From Quercus robur (lineage: Eukaryota; Streptophyta; Magnoliopsida; Fagales; Fagaceae): a stretch of 64,000 bases of DNA. Under the pieces are notes generated by a model. That model did no database searches and was not told the origin of the DNA. It saw nothing but the letters and a program-made list of their open reading frames with translations. A program made the position numbers and the translations under genes. The stretch covers positions 55,305,854 through 55,369,853 of the forward strand of contig NC_065536.1 of assembly GCF_932294415.1 (NCBI RefSeq), given 5' to 3'. Positions 23,900 through 35,229 of this stretch are shown one piece after another. Within the stretch, counting starts at the first letter, position 1. Every line of letters begins with the position of its first letter.

Positions 23900-25504
23900 T
23901 GTGGGGGGGACGATAACCCAAGTGTCTAATAGAGTTCACATAGTGGTGGCCTCGAGGAGCATGATTGTCCTTGGAGGGTATGCATATAACTCCCCCCTAG
24001 ACTGGCCCAACAATAATTGATGAGGATGCCGAGGACATCTGCCTAACCTCGGATGGTCGAGGGGCAAAGTCAAAGGGTGCATGGGGCAACTCAAGAGGGA
24101 ACAAGGGTAACTTGGTATTGAACAAGGAAGAAAAGAAAAAGGAAGTACAAGATGGCTGTCCCCTCCGCATTAAATGTACTGTAACCACTTAGCTGGCCAC
24201 ATTAATGGAGAAATGACCTTGAATAGTGTTACCACAGCTGACACTCAAGTGTAAAAACCTTCTAGTAAGGTCTGGATGGGACAAGTATCAAGATAGTTTG
24301 ATCATAGCCTTCCAAATGTAAGATCTGGATGCACCTTAGCTAAGATATATAAAGCCAAGTAGCACCAGGATCAAGGGGAGGTGGGGGGGGGGGGGAGAGA
24401 AAAGAAAATAGGAAAAAGATCATAAACTAGGAGAGGAGAGATAAATCATCTGTAACACTATGCTCGGACTAAACCCGAGGACAGGGACGAAACCAGGATT
24501 TGAACCTAAGGGGGGCCAAAGCATGAACCAAAAAAAATTTCAAATGACATGGTTTATTAAAAAAAAAAAAAAAAATCATGGTAGACAAAACAATTGCACT
24601 TTATTACCATAAATATTTAAGTCAAGAAGGAAATAATGTGAACCAAAAAAGTTGAAAGTTACAATATGATATTCTAACCTTTTCGAAGAAGAAGAATAAA
24701 AAAAGAAGGGGACTTCAGATCTCCAGACTTTGGGTAATTAGAATTAATATGTTGATTTTATTATGTTGACCAACTCACCAATATGATAAACTCATACTTT
24801 TGGATGCAACTGAAAATCACACTAACGAAATTTTCAAAACTTTGTTTGAGGATTTTAAAAAATTGGGATATTAATATTAAGAGTTGGCAATGCTACATCA
24901 TCAATATTGGCTTTTAAAAGAATTTTGCATTTTATCTTTTGAACAAAAATTTTTATATTGTAATTGACTTTCCCATAATTTATAAATCAATTAAAAAGTC
25001 ATATAAGTTATTGTCACCCCCATAAGGGAATTTTTTTTTCTATGAGATTTTTTTGGTTATGAATTATTAAAGATGATTTGTGGATTTTTTGTTGTATTGT
25101 ATTTGGACAATGGAGAGGCCACAAGCCCAAAGAAAGGGTTAGGTGATTAGTTTCTTTTGGGCTATTTAGACCAATCCAAAAATTTGAGGGGGGCAACTAT
25201 AAACTCTAAAATATAAGTCATCCATTATACTACTTAAATTTCAAAGAAATGGTTTGTTGTTGCCTTAGTGGGTCTGTCCTTGCCCAAGGACCAACACTTA
25301 GTCTTTTTTCATCGATTTCCTACTTGAATATTAATCATTATGATAGTAGTTTTTTTTTACACTAGATTTTCATTTTTATTGTATCGTGACAGTTACTAAA
25401 GGGTTGATCTTGCATCCCATCTCTAAAAAATGAATTGTGTGAGCAAATAGTAATTGAAGCCAGAATCGAATTGAATTTGCACCACTCTCTTTTTGCTCAG
25501 CACA
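23900..25504 (+). mobile_element. Solo LTR of a second family, split by a hAT element
   Basis: Starts TGTGGGGGGG and ends AGCACA. The flanks are GTTGC (23895-23899) and ATTAC (25505-25509), a 5-bp duplication with two transitions. The sister copy has the intact empty site ATTAC at about 38495-38500. It contains TATATAAAG (24346-24354) and several CCGAGGA-type motifs. Without the nested hAT it is about 796 bp. No internal region or second LTR remains, so it is a solo LTR produced by LTR-LTR recombination. Confidence 0.75.
24482..25282. mobile_element. Non-autonomous hAT-like element (801 bp)
   Basis: It begins CAGGGACGAAACC and ends GGTCTGTCCTTG, imperfect inverted ends of the CAGGG...CCCTG type. 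It is flanked by an 8-bp duplication, CCCGAGGA (24474-24481) and CCCAAGGA (25283-25290), with one transition. No transposase frame is present. It interrupts the solo LTR 23900-25504. Confidence 0.75.
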
Positions 25505-26165
25505 ATTACTATTCCTAATTTGATACAAATTTATATTTTTTGAGACACCCAATTTGATTTTCCTTGAGAAGGAAAAAGAGAAAAAGGGGGAGTTAGTATA
25601 ATGTGGTTGAAGTTATCTTAAATTTTGATTCAATATTGATCAATAAACATAATCAAGATCTTTTCTTCTTCTTTTTTGTTTCAATATTTTTCCCCAGATT
25701 TCACAATACAAGTTGATCATTGAAATTGGAAAGGAATGCAACTAAAATTGTCGAAATTATAAAAATGAAAGAAAAGAAAAAGAAGAAAAGATAAAATTGT
25801 GCCCGCTAGCTCCATAGAACAAGCCTATAAGATAATTTTTAATTGAAGAAAAATATGATATCTACAGAGTCAAGGATGTCAAGCTAAGATTTCGAAGCTT
25901 TAATTTTAACAGATCAAGATTCTTTAGAATTTTTAAGGAATTCTCCCCCCATAAAATTTTGTTAGACTTAGACATTTGTTTATAATTAATAAAAGGTATG
26001 TCATGCATGTCATCAATATTCCACAAATGAAATTCCTCAAAATGATTGTTCAAATAAAAATTCTGGGGTACAAAGTTTTTTTTTTTTTTTTTAATTGAGA
26101 GAAAATTTTTTCACACTTAATTATTAATTATGCTTTAAATGAATAAAATAATTCACTATAATAAG

Positions 26166-26720
26166 CAAGATATAGAAAGACGACTTTTGATATGGTTGTG
26201 AGTGATTTATACAAATTTCAGAAGGCTGTTATTGAATGGTCTTTTTTTGTTTAATGTTTTTTTTTTAGTTGTGGATTTTTTTTTTTTTTTTTAATAGCGA
26301 AGTTTTTGACTAGAAACCACCTTAACTTTTTTATTTTTAACGAATTGAGAGGACCAGAGAGGCTGGCTTGTGAGGTTTCCCTTAATTATTTGCAAAACTT
26401 GTGCGTGCGTTTTTACCTTTTTTTAAGGAACAATTTGAAGTAACAAGGTAGAATATTTTAGGTCAAATAGTTAGTCAACATCAAATTAAGTGGTTATATA
26501 TCAACATAAGTTAGCTATCTATAGTGGGAGACATGAGAGTCTTTCAATGGAATAGTAGACAAATGACGTGCTCTACCATGAAAATTGTATAATTTCTCCT
26601 ATAGTGGACTTTGAAGTAGAGGGAATAAGGATTTATGAGCTTTATTAAGATTTTACCAGCAAAGATCACATTTTTTCTTTAGGAGTATCAACTATTTTTG
26701 AATAATATGGGCTGTAACCT
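26166..26720 (-). pseudogene. Orphan PMEI promoter and spacer without a gene
   Basis: The text from 26166 matches the upstream region of copies A and E in order: GACGACTTTTGATATGG, then TTTATACAAATTTCAGAAGG, then the family spacer with CAACTATTTTTGAATAATATGGGCTGTAACC. To its left lies duplicated PMEI 3' flank (ending about 26160). The coding body that should lie between them is absent, so a whole gene has been deleted here. Confidence 0.65.
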
Positions 26721-26894
26721 TTTTTTTTTTTTTTTTTTTTTCCTTCTTATTCTTCTTTATTGACTGTGGACATGCATTTCTAAATAAATGAATATCTCTT
26801 CAAAATTTTCTCATGTATCACAATGGCACAAGAATGAAGAAACAGAGCCACAAGACACAAATACTACAAACAATGGCTTCCTCATAAATTTTTA

Positions 26895-27410
26895 ACCACT
26901 CACATGTACAAGTGATACGATTCACTAGGCTCTTCTTCAATCAATCAAACTTGATAGAAACATACGGTTGATATATAGACATTCCACGCAAGAGCGCATG
27001 CATATCAGCTTTGCTAATGGGATTGATCCTGTTAGATTCTGAGAACGAGTCATCGCATGTTACATAGTCAGTCAGGGCAGCCGAGAGGTTGATATATTCA
27101 GGCTAGGTATGTCAATGGCATGCATCCTCATAGTTATTTTTGCAGACATCCAGTTCCTGGGACTTGCCTTGTTTGTTAACCAGCTCCTTTGCTCTTTTGG
27201 TCTCAAAAATTAATTTGTGAATGGCTCCAAAGCATATGAGGGTCAGTCAGTCTTTCATAAAGTCACAATAGATCTAGGAAGCACTAACACAAACATGGGT
27301 ATGGGTACAGACATGGGTACAACATTTTAAATGAAGTGTTCATTCTTCCCAACACTAGAGTGGCCGAGGGACCTAGAGTCCGCATTTATGCATAGGTCAT
27401 TTATGCATAT
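26895..27410 (-). pseudogene. Broken PMEI-like gene, 3' part (copy D)
   Basis: The minus strand shows the C-terminal half of the family (a YVTCDDSFSES-like block with its cysteine, and the CKNNYED-like third-cysteine region). A ~85-bp foreign insert lies at about 27268-27352, and frameshifts occur. Part of the central helix (present in copy B) is deleted at 27100. Its first exon-like part, with signal peptide, lies 3 kb away at 30372-30441 because transposons inserted between them. Confidence 0.75.
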
Positions 27411-27984
27411 GCCTGAGTTTTGAAAAATTCTCTTAATAATAGTACTAAAAAAATAGGAAGAACTTAAGTCACCCTGGCCTCCCCTAATGTTTTTTATAAA
27501 AAATACATATAACAATTTTAGTCCTAAAAACTCAGCCCATTCTCTGGTCCATAAACAATTTTGCTAAAAAAAAAAAAAGAAACTCAAATTCCTAATCTTA
27601 ATTAAATTAGGACTCCAAAATCCAAATAAATACACACAGATTGCAACATTAAACTTCACATAACACAATCCAAACTTCCCAACCCCGAAAATCCAAGCTT
27701 CACAAGCTACAATCGTTTATTTCCCAAAATAAAATCTGAATATATCACCCAAAAAAAAAAAAAATTGCTCTTACACCGCCAGCTGCGTGCTACCGTGCAA
27801 CTTGGACCACGACTCCACCTCAACCGCTTGATCTATCTCTGGTGTGGACTGTGGTATGAGTTTTTAACTCTCTCTACATATTTTTAAAACAAGTTCAGCC
27901 GTTAAACTTCCTTTTGGGTTTTGACAGAAGAAAAGTAAATTAGCTTATTGTGGTAAAGTTAAAACCATTTGTCTATGTCCTGAT

Positions 27985-28150
27985 GGAGTAATTCTTATAA
28001 GGTACACAATAAATGGTGCTCTATGTACTCTCACATTCATAATGAGGTTCACTCATTAAATTTATAGTGGGGTCCAACATGAATATGAGAGGGAAGGACA
28101 CCATTTTACTATACTCTAGGACTACCTAAGAATTTTCTGTCCTGACATCC
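27985..28150. mobile_element. MITE with long inverted ends (first copy)
   Basis: A palindromic segment with the centre CTCATTAAATTTATAGTGGGGTCC, arms of CTCTATGTACTCTCACATTC type, and outer text resembling GTACTCTAGGACTACCTAAG. A better preserved relative is at 43671-43826. No coding capacity. Confidence 0.5.
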
Positions 28151-28600
28151 ATGGTTACTGTATTCTCTAGAGTAGAGTTAGGGGTGTGCATGGATCGGGT
28201 TAGATCGGATTGAGGAGATTTTTCAATCCGACCCACCATGGTGGGTTAGAAAAAATCCAACTTAACCCAACCCATTACAGAGGTTTAACCCATCCCAACC
28301 CAACCCACATGAATTGGGTTAGGTCAGGTTGAACCCATGGGTTAGACAAATTTTTTATTGTTACTATTATTATTAAATTGAGCAAAAAAATATATCTCAC
28401 TTGTCACCTGAGTTGATAAACAAAATATACAAGAATTAGTATTCTAACTAAATTATAAACAAAATATATCCAACTGAGTTGACAAACAAAATATACATGA
28501 ACTAGTTCCTAACTCAATTATAAACAAATAAGAGTGGAGTGAGAAAGTGGGTGTGGGAGGCGGCTAGAGTAAAATAAGATTGTTAGGGTTTGCGAGGTAA

Positions 28601-29520
28601 TCTATATATATATATATATATAAAACCGAAACTTCTGAAACTCTCACAAATTTCCATATCATCACTATTTTCTTTTTCTTTTTATTTTAGTTCCCCCACT
28701 ATATAGAGTTTTGGTCATGGTGATGTCCTTACTCCAAGGACACTTTGTAGGTAGTTTAAACATAGTAAAATTCTAATTATTAGGCCATTGCATAGCCAAA
28801 AAAAAAAAAAAAAAAAAAAAAATTTTGCTATTCGTTCCCCCACTATATAGAGTTTTGGTCTTGGTGATGTCCTTACTCTAAGGACACTTTGGAGGTAGTT
28901 TAAACATAGTATAATTCTAATTATTAGTCCATTGCACAGCCAAAAAAAAAAAAAAAAAAAAATCAAAAAACAAAAAAACAAAACAAAACAAACAAACTTT
29001 GCTATACGTGTTTCAATCCATAAACATATATAACAATTTTTACTTATCAATTTTTATGTTAGAATGTATTCATGAACTTTGAGGTTTGTAAGATTTATAG
29101 TTGGAGTTTGTGCAAGTATTTGGTTAGGAATATAATTATGTGCTCTCTACTGTGTGAGCTAATGATAAGTTTGTTAGAGAAGCTTAAAATGTAATATCAA
29201 CTTTCTCATTATTTTTATTTTTTTTATGAGAGTAGACCACAAATAGAGAAGTTCTATTCTATTCAAAATTTACAATCAACTTTCTTCTTCTTTTCTTTCA
29301 ATCTATAAACGTCTCACACAACTTTCATCCGCCAACTTTGTATTAGCTAAAATCATATTACATGTTTAATGTCTATTTCAGTGCAGATTTGTATGTAATG
29401 TTTCTTATTGACAGATTTATGGACACTGAGAACATTCTCTATTAGTTTGAACTCACATGTCTATAACAAAAACTACTCAAAGAAGAGATAAACCCGTGCA
29501 TCGCATAGGTTAACGACTAG
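28601..29520 (+). mobile_element. Non-autonomous Helitron-like element (920 bp)
   Basis: It starts TCTATATATATATA after an A. It ends with a stem-loop (AACCCGTGC...GCATAGGTT) followed by AACGACTAG, with a T next. TC at the 5' end, a hairpin shortly before CTAG, insertion between A and T, and no duplication are the Helitron signature. Similar hairpin-CTAG text ends the unit at 45519 on the other strand. Confidence 0.6.
28692..28945. repeat. Two-copy ~140-bp direct repeat
   Basis: Two copies share TATAGAGTTTTGGTC, TGGTGATGTCCTTACTC, AAGGACACTTTG and AGGTAGTTTAAACATAGTA, and each ends in a poly(A) run (28799-28822 and 28943-28962). A recent tandem duplication inside the Helitron-like element. 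Confidence 0.8.
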
Positions 29521-30371
29521 TTGAGTTTTATATAGGAAGAGCTGAATAGGGGAAAAAAATTAAACAAAAAATTATTAATTATATAATATGGTTTTAAATA
29601 TATATAATTTAAAATTTAAATATATATATATATATATATATGTGGGTCGGGTCGGATCGGATTAGACGAGTTATGATTGTTATAACCCAAACCTAACCTA
29701 ATCCACTATTAAAAGAAAATTCATAACCCATCCCAACCCAGCCATCCTTAAAAACCAACCCAACCATGGATTGGATTGGGTTGAGTCGGTTTTGACAGAT
29801 TGGCGGGTTGGTTGTACACCACCCCTAATTAAAATCAGTAGAGTAGTAGAGTAGGCTTATTTTTGTGGTTTCCAACTAAACAATTATTTGAGTCAAAGCA
29901 AACCAAAAAAGAAAAAGAACTAAAGTAACTATGAGTCTATGACTAGAATACAGTACTATAGCCATAGGTCCTTAGCATGGCGGAGTAGTTTAGTACAAAT
30001 TTAATCTATTATAATTTGATAATAGTAATTTGTTAATTGATATTAGTGGCTTGGATAATTAAATTAAATTAAATTATCATTATTTATTCTATCAATTTGA
30101 GCTATTGAGATTATAAAATTTAATATTCAGGTTTTTATATTCTGCAATAATTTATGGGGAAGATCTACAATTGATGCAAAAATAACATGTTGTTTGTCGC
30201 AATTTAGTTCAAAATCATTTATAAGTGATTTTTAGTTCCACAAAAGAGTGTAGGGCACAACTTTTTAAAGTTACAGTTAATTTGTGAAATTATATTTTGT
30301 TTTAGTCATTTTTTTTTATACATATGAACTTTATTGTGCTTACCTTGGCCCATTTCTTGGCTCGGCCACTT

Positions 30372-30441
30372 GTGAGGCCATGGCCATGACCGTGACCAGT
30401 AGAAAGACCAGTGAAAAAAGAGATGTAGTGCTCGAAAGCCA
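30372..30441 (-). pseudogene. Signal-peptide fragment of PMEI copy D
   Basis: From the ATG at 30441 the minus strand reads MAFEHYISFFTGLSTGHGHGHGL-type residues, a degenerate PMEI signal peptide. Upstream is the family promoter text (TTTTGATATAGTTGAGAATTG). It is the 5' end of copy D, separated from 26895-27410 by inserted elements. Confidence 0.65.
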
Positions 30442-31890
30442 TGATCTTTGTTTGTTCTAATAATTACATGACTCTTTTTTCAACCGAGGTTCATAGAGAG
30501 AGCCCTTTTGATATAGTTGAGAATTGAGATATGATTCATATAATTTTCAGATTAAGCCGTTACGGAAGGGTCTATTTTTGGTACTTTTGTGATGGACAAT
30601 TTTTGTTTTTGTTTTTCCTGCAACTTAAGTGTTTGATTAGGTACCACCTTAACCTCTTCTTCATTTTTATTTTTTATTTTATTTTATTTTATTTTTATGT
30701 TTTACGAATTGAGAGGATAGGATGGGTTGGTTTGTGAGGTTTACCTTAATTATAGCAAGGCAGTGTTTGTTACACATTGCCTGTGCACTAATCATTATCC
30801 TCTTATAGCAAAACTTGTGTGTGTGTTTTTTTGTAAAAGCATTTTTAAGGTACAATTTGAAGTGACAAGCTCTACATATTTTAGGATAAATAGTTACTCA
30901 TAATCGGATTGGGATTAGCTGTAATATCACTTGATGCAATTAATTACAATGAATGGTTAAGATTAAGAGTTGGAAAAATCAACTTTCAATTTCAATCATT
31001 AAATAAAAAAAAATATTAAAAGAAAGTAAAAGGTTAAAAATATAAAATATGTTGTGAAGGAATGGGGTTAATTGTATGGTGCAATTTCACCTGATCTCAA
31101 TTCCTTAACATCTATGTGGCTATTAACACAAGTTAACTATTTACTACGGTATTTAAACTAAGCATCAACTATTTTTGAACAATAACAACCAAAATTTGTC
31201 CAAATAATGGCAAAAACAACTCAAATAATAACAAGAATAGTACAAATGACATCAAATAAACAAAATATTTAACAAAAAAATCCATTCAAAACAAAAAATG
31301 AAAACTCTCAATCAATATTACTCATTCCTCAACAATAATCACTAATTTCATTTTCCTAAAAAATGTACTAAGAGAGATACTATCTCTCCATTTTTCTCTT
31401 CTACTCTATATATCATAATTTCAGACTTTCTCTCACTTTATTACTCTTATCTCAAGATTTTTAATTCTCATTTTCTCTTATCACTCAAGTTTTAATTTTT
31501 CATTTTGTTAGTAGAAATAAATAGTAAAATTCACGCATTTAGTTATTTGCGTTGTTTTTATTTTTATTTTAATGTCGATATATTCAAGTTTTATTTGTAT
31601 TAAACTTTGTATAATTAAGTTTCTTATAGAGAATGATGAAAAGGAATAATGAAGAAAACAGTAGCAAGAACTCTTTTGAAAAGCTAATCTAAAGATTCTA
31701 AACTAATACTATATTATTCTATAGGGATAAATGTCAAGATAATTTTTTTTTTCTTTTAAATAAGTTTAAGAATAAAAGATTTTATCATGTATTACAATGG
31801 CACAAGAAAGAGCTATACCAGACACAAATGCTACAAATTAACATGGCCTCCCATAAAAAAAATACCAATTAAAGTTCTACAAATTCTTCT
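30442..31890. other. PMEI promoter/spacer and AT-rich intergenic DNA
   Basis: 30442-30930 is the PMEI promoter plus family spacer. 30931-31860 is low-complexity AT sequence without coding signal, ending in the 3' flank of copy E. Confidence 0.5.
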
Positions 31891-32391
31891 TCAATGAATT
31901 ATAGTTGATAGATACAAACAATTGCTAGCCATTTCCTGCAAGAACGCATCAGTTTCGGCCAAGGGATTGGTCTTGCCAGATTCCGAGAACGCGTCGTCGC
32001 ATGTCACGTAGTTGGTGAGGGCGGCCGAGAGGTTGATATTCAGGGTAGGCAGGTCATGTTCCTCGAGGCCATCCAAGCCTGATTTGAGGTTGTCAATGGA
32101 TTCCTCAAAGTTCTCTATGCAGACATCAATTTCCTCTGAATTTCCTTCCTTAAGAGCCAACTTCTTTGCATTTTTGCTAGCGTATACCAATTTGTGAATG
32201 GCTGAAACCATGGCATCATGAGGGTCAGTCAGGTTACTCACAATAGCTTGGCAGAATTGCTTGTTATCAGCATTTTTGCATAGGCCATTTGGGTCCAAGA
32301 CGACGGCACGGCCATGAGAGTGGCCAGCAAGGAGGATGGTGGTTGTTACTAAAAAGACCAGTGAGAAAAAGTTGTAGTGCTTGAAAGCCAT
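31891..32391 (-). CDS. PMEI/invertase-inhibitor-domain protein, secreted (copy E)
   Basis: A 166-residue protein with the full PMEI layout. The signal peptide is residues 1-28 ([15 protein letters not shown], then HSHGR). Paired N-terminal cysteines are Cys38 and Cys47 ([11 protein letters not shown]), Cys91 lies in [16 protein letters not shown], and Cys131 in YVTCDDAF; there is an extra Cys158. The helices [24 protein letters not shown] and [15 protein letters not shown] are typical. The frame opens nine codons earlier, but MAFKHYNF is the likely start since it matches the other copies and places the signal peptide at the N-terminus. This is the most complete member of the array. Target enzyme (pectin methylesterase or invertase) cannot be told from sequence. 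Confidence 0.9.
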   Translation of the reverse strand: MAFKHYNFFSLVFLVTTTILLAGHSHGRAVVLDPNGLCKNADNKQFCQAIVSNLTDPHDAMVSAIHKLVYASKNAKKLALKEGNSEEIDVCIENFEESIDNLKSGLDGLEEHDLPTLNINLSAALTNYVTCDDAFSESGKTNPLAETDAFLQEMASNCLYLSTIIH

Positions 32392-32492
32392 GGTTTTTGT
32401 TGGCTTTAATAACTGCAAGTCTACAACTTCCTCTCTCTCTCTCTCTCTGATACCAAAGTTCTAAGAAATAGGGCTTTTTGATATGGTGGAGA

Positions 32493-32510
32493 AGTGATTT
32501 ATACAAATTT
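32493..32510 (-). promoter_or_regulatory. TATA box of PMEI copy E
   Basis: The plus text GTGATTTATACAAATTTC gives TATAAATC on the minus strand about 105 bp upstream of the ATG, in the same context as copies A and D. A (CT)n tract lies between it and the start codon (32431-32448). Confidence 0.55.
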
Positions 32511-32830
32511 CAGAAGGCCGTTGGATAAGTTTCTTTTTTTGGTTAACTTCTTTAATTTCTTTTTTTGTTGTGAGAAATTACTATTATTATTTTTTTTTAA
32601 CAGCGAAGTGTTTCGCTAAAAACCACCTGAACTTTTTTATTTTTTACAAAAATTGAGAGGAAAAGAGGGGGCCTGGTTTGTGAGGTTTGCCTTATTTAAA
32701 GCAACACTTTTTGTGTATGTTTTTAACTTTTTTAAGGGAAAAAAATTGAAGTGACAAGCTCGACATACTTTAGGCCATATAATTACTTTACAACAAGGTG
32801 GTTATCAACACAAGTTAGCTATTTGTGTTT

Positions 32831-32906
32831 TTTCTTTGGTTGAGAAAAACTATAAATTGCTAACTTGTGTTTTTTTTTTTTTTTTAGTTTTTCTCAACCA
32901 AAGAAA
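32831..32906. repeat. Perfect 21-bp inverted repeat
   Basis: The arm at 32831-32851 (TTTCTTTGGTTGAGAAAAAC plus T) is repeated exactly inverted at 32886-32906. A second inverted pair, ACAAGTTAGC (32812-) and GCTAACTTGT (about 32859-), surrounds one arm. It interrupts a PMEI spacer that is continuous elsewhere. Confidence 0.85.
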
Positions 32907-33051
32907 AAAAAGATAAAAAAAGCTATCTATAGTGGGCTTTGAAATAGAGGGGATAAGGATTTTGAGGAGCTTTTTAAAGATTTTGCCATCAAAGACCAAA
33001 TATATATAATCTATTTATCTATAATATCTTATAAGAGTTGGATTTCAAAAT

Positions 33052-33236
33052 GAGTAATGCTATAGATTCTGGCTACAATATTTTCACAATCAATCATAAA
33101 TGATTAGTTGTTATTGGTTTTAATTTGAACCTTTCACTGAAATTATTTTTCTATCACACCGATAACAACCTTTAACAACTTGCCACATAACATTTGTTGT
33201 GAAAATATTGTGGACATATCATTTTTCTTTTTACAA
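33052..33236. mobile_element. MITE with CACAATATTTTCACAA ends
   Basis: Left CTACAATATTTTCACAA (33073-33089) and right TTGTGAAAATATTGTGG (33197-33213) are inverted, with weaker matching outside. Related sequence (TTGTTATTAGTTTTAATTTG and neighbours) occurs at 61235-61360, and a half copy at 35520-35590. Confidence 0.65.
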
Positions 33237-34187
33237 ATTGTTGATGTGGTCAACTTCTTACTAGTTCATCTAAGCCCACCAATAACATCACTTTTTCATT
33301 TACCAATAACCACTCATCACATTAGCAATTTGTAAATTTTTTTGTACAATAGTTTGTATCTCTAACATTATTCTTTAAAACTGGTAGATCATACTACATT
33401 GACACGTGTACCTTTACTCAAGGACAAAACATTAACATGTAGCAAAATTCTCAATAAATTTTAAGGTGATACAAACTAATAATGTTATGCGACAAAAATT
33501 TTAATTTGTTTAAGTGATAAATTGATCCCAAAAAAAAAAAAAAAAACTCCTAATATAATGCACTTTTTTTTATAGCTATAATAAAAGTTTGGAGAAATTA
33601 CATTTTGTCCACCTGTGATTTGTCCGAAAAAACACTTTGCTTACTTGTAATTTAAAAATTGACACTTTTCTCATCTAAGGTAAACTCTGTTTATCTCCAG
33701 TTATCTACCTTTGTTAAAAATAGTGGAAATTTTGTATTTTTGCTACCCTTTTATGTTTCTTTCTTTTCAAAACAGAAAAAACTAAAAAGTCAAAAGAAAA
33801 GAAAATATAAAAGCTAGGTTTTGTAAAAATTAAAAACATTCTACCAAAACAATTATTTCTGATTCCTGTATTCCATTTTTATTTTTATTTTGTCTTTCTT
33901 TTATTCTTTCAGTGTTGTTTTGGAAGGTTTTTATGTTATATTAACAAGACGTTGGCTTTGACAGTTAGAGATAATCAAGCATGGGAATAAGTACCTCTCG
34001 GTCCTTTTCTGAGAAATTAAGAGTTTCGGTAAAATTTTGGAATTTGACTGCTTCATTTTTCAAATTCCATTTCTCAAAGTATAAGTCAGGAATGCGTGCA
34101 CTTCAAAGTTTAGTCACTTTGCTTGCAAGTGATTCTTTATCCTACACAAAACTGAAGACTTTTTTTTTTTTTTGTTATTTAGTGATA

Positions 34188-34385
34188 GTTTGGATTGGGA
34201 TTTCAGTCATGTTTGCGTCTCTCTCAATAGGTACTGTACACTGTTTATAGGACTTACAAGTTATCTAACTCAGCAAAATTTTCATTAAAACTGGGTTTTA
34301 TGGCACTATTCACACATTTAAAAATTATTTTGTTACAGTGTTTTCAGTTTTCAATTTTTAGTAATAAGCGGTATCCAAATAGACT
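34188..34385. mobile_element. MITE, GTTTGGAT family (first copy)
   Basis: It ends in TAAGCGGTATCCAAATAGAC and begins GTTTGGATTGGGATT. A second copy in the opposite orientation lies at 36442-36631, sharing AAAATAATTTTTAAATGTGTG and CTGAAAACTGAAAA. Confidence 0.7.
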
Positions 34386-35091
34386 TGTCTAGCATTTTTT
34401 AGGTACTACAGTGTCCCCATGGATTGTAATACTAGATGCTCTTGAACCTTTTGCTTGAAATTCAGATCTTCTAGATTTCCTTAAATCTTAACCATTCTTT
34501 AATGATTTAATGGTCTAGATTTTGCCATGTTAGCATTTCACTAATAATAATTTTAATTGTTTTGTTTGTAACATTATTTTATTATTTTAATAGTATTGTT
34601 AGCGGAATACTGACATGGCAGAATCTAGACTATTAAATCATTAAAGTGTGGTTAGAATTTAGGGAAATCTATTGATAGAATATCCTAGAAAATCTAGAGG
34701 ATCTGAATCCCTTTTGCTTGTGATGCTCCCAAACAGGTAGCTTATCATCTTAATCACACACTAGTCTCATCACACGTGCTTCGCGTGTGCGATGAAGCTT
34801 TTTTTTAAGCAAAAAAAACTTGTGTTTTTATTTTTTATATATAACTTTTATTTTGAGAATCTAATTTATAAGTGGATAAAGTAATTTGAAAATCAATAGG
34901 AGTATAGTTCTATTTTTTACTTTTTAGGCAATGTTTTAGTGGGAGTTAGAGTTCTATTTTTACTGGATTGTCCTTTAGTTTATCTTTACATAAACATAGG
35001 TGTGTGAGGGCTTTTTGAAACCAAAAAAAAAGAGGAATTCAAACAAGAAAAATCCCTTAAATAGTTGTATAGATAACATGACAGTTTTTAG

Positions 35092-35229
35092 GTTCATTAT
35101 GACGTTCCCAAATTTCTTGCCTGGAAGACGTGGCAAGATGCTATACAATGTGTGGTTAAATTGCAAAACCCTCCTTCGTTGCCATATCTTGCTGAAAAGA
35201 TATCCAATAACTATGACATTTCATTGGAG
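35092..35229 (+). pseudogene. Possible captured exon inside the long-TIR element
   Basis: A 138-bp stretch is bounded by TTTTTAG on the left and GAG|GTAGTA on the right, i.e. acceptor and donor sites. It reads as 46 open codons in one frame: VHYDVPKFLAWKTWQDAIQC and later LPYLAEKISNNYDISLE. The composition is protein-like, unlike its AT-rich surroundings. I do not recognise the parent gene. Chance cannot be excluded. Confidence 0.4.

Larger units (their letters stand above)
18165..26160. repeat. Duplicated PMEI flank, copy 1 (carrying two LTR insertions)
   Basis: The host sequence at 18165-18935, 23862-23899 and 25505-26160 aligns in order with 37670-39085. Shared landmarks include CATCATCTAGTGAAAAATTG, ACATTGGATTTCAGGTAAT, ATTTGATACAAATTTATAT and ACACTTAATTATTAATTATG. 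The gaps in the alignment are exactly the LTR element 18936-23861 and the solo LTR 23900-25504. So the duplication is older than both insertions. Confidence 0.85.
28179..29836. mobile_element. hAT-like element rich in GGGTTGGG repeats, with nested Helitron
   Basis: The left end TAGGGGTGTGCATGG and right end GTACACCACCCCTA are inverted. Both subterminal zones are full of GGGTTGGG/AACCCAACCC motifs. A possible 8-bp duplication AGTAGAGT flanks it (28171-28178 and 29837-29844), with nine extra bases before the right copy. It has no transposase. It contains the Helitron-like element 28601-29520 and, with it, splits PMEI copy D. Confidence 0.55.

Noticed and set aside
28715..29050. 111-codon ORF with internal repeat
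   Set aside because: Made by poly(A)/poly(T) runs and a direct DNA repeat (FFFF...WLCNGLIIRI twice).
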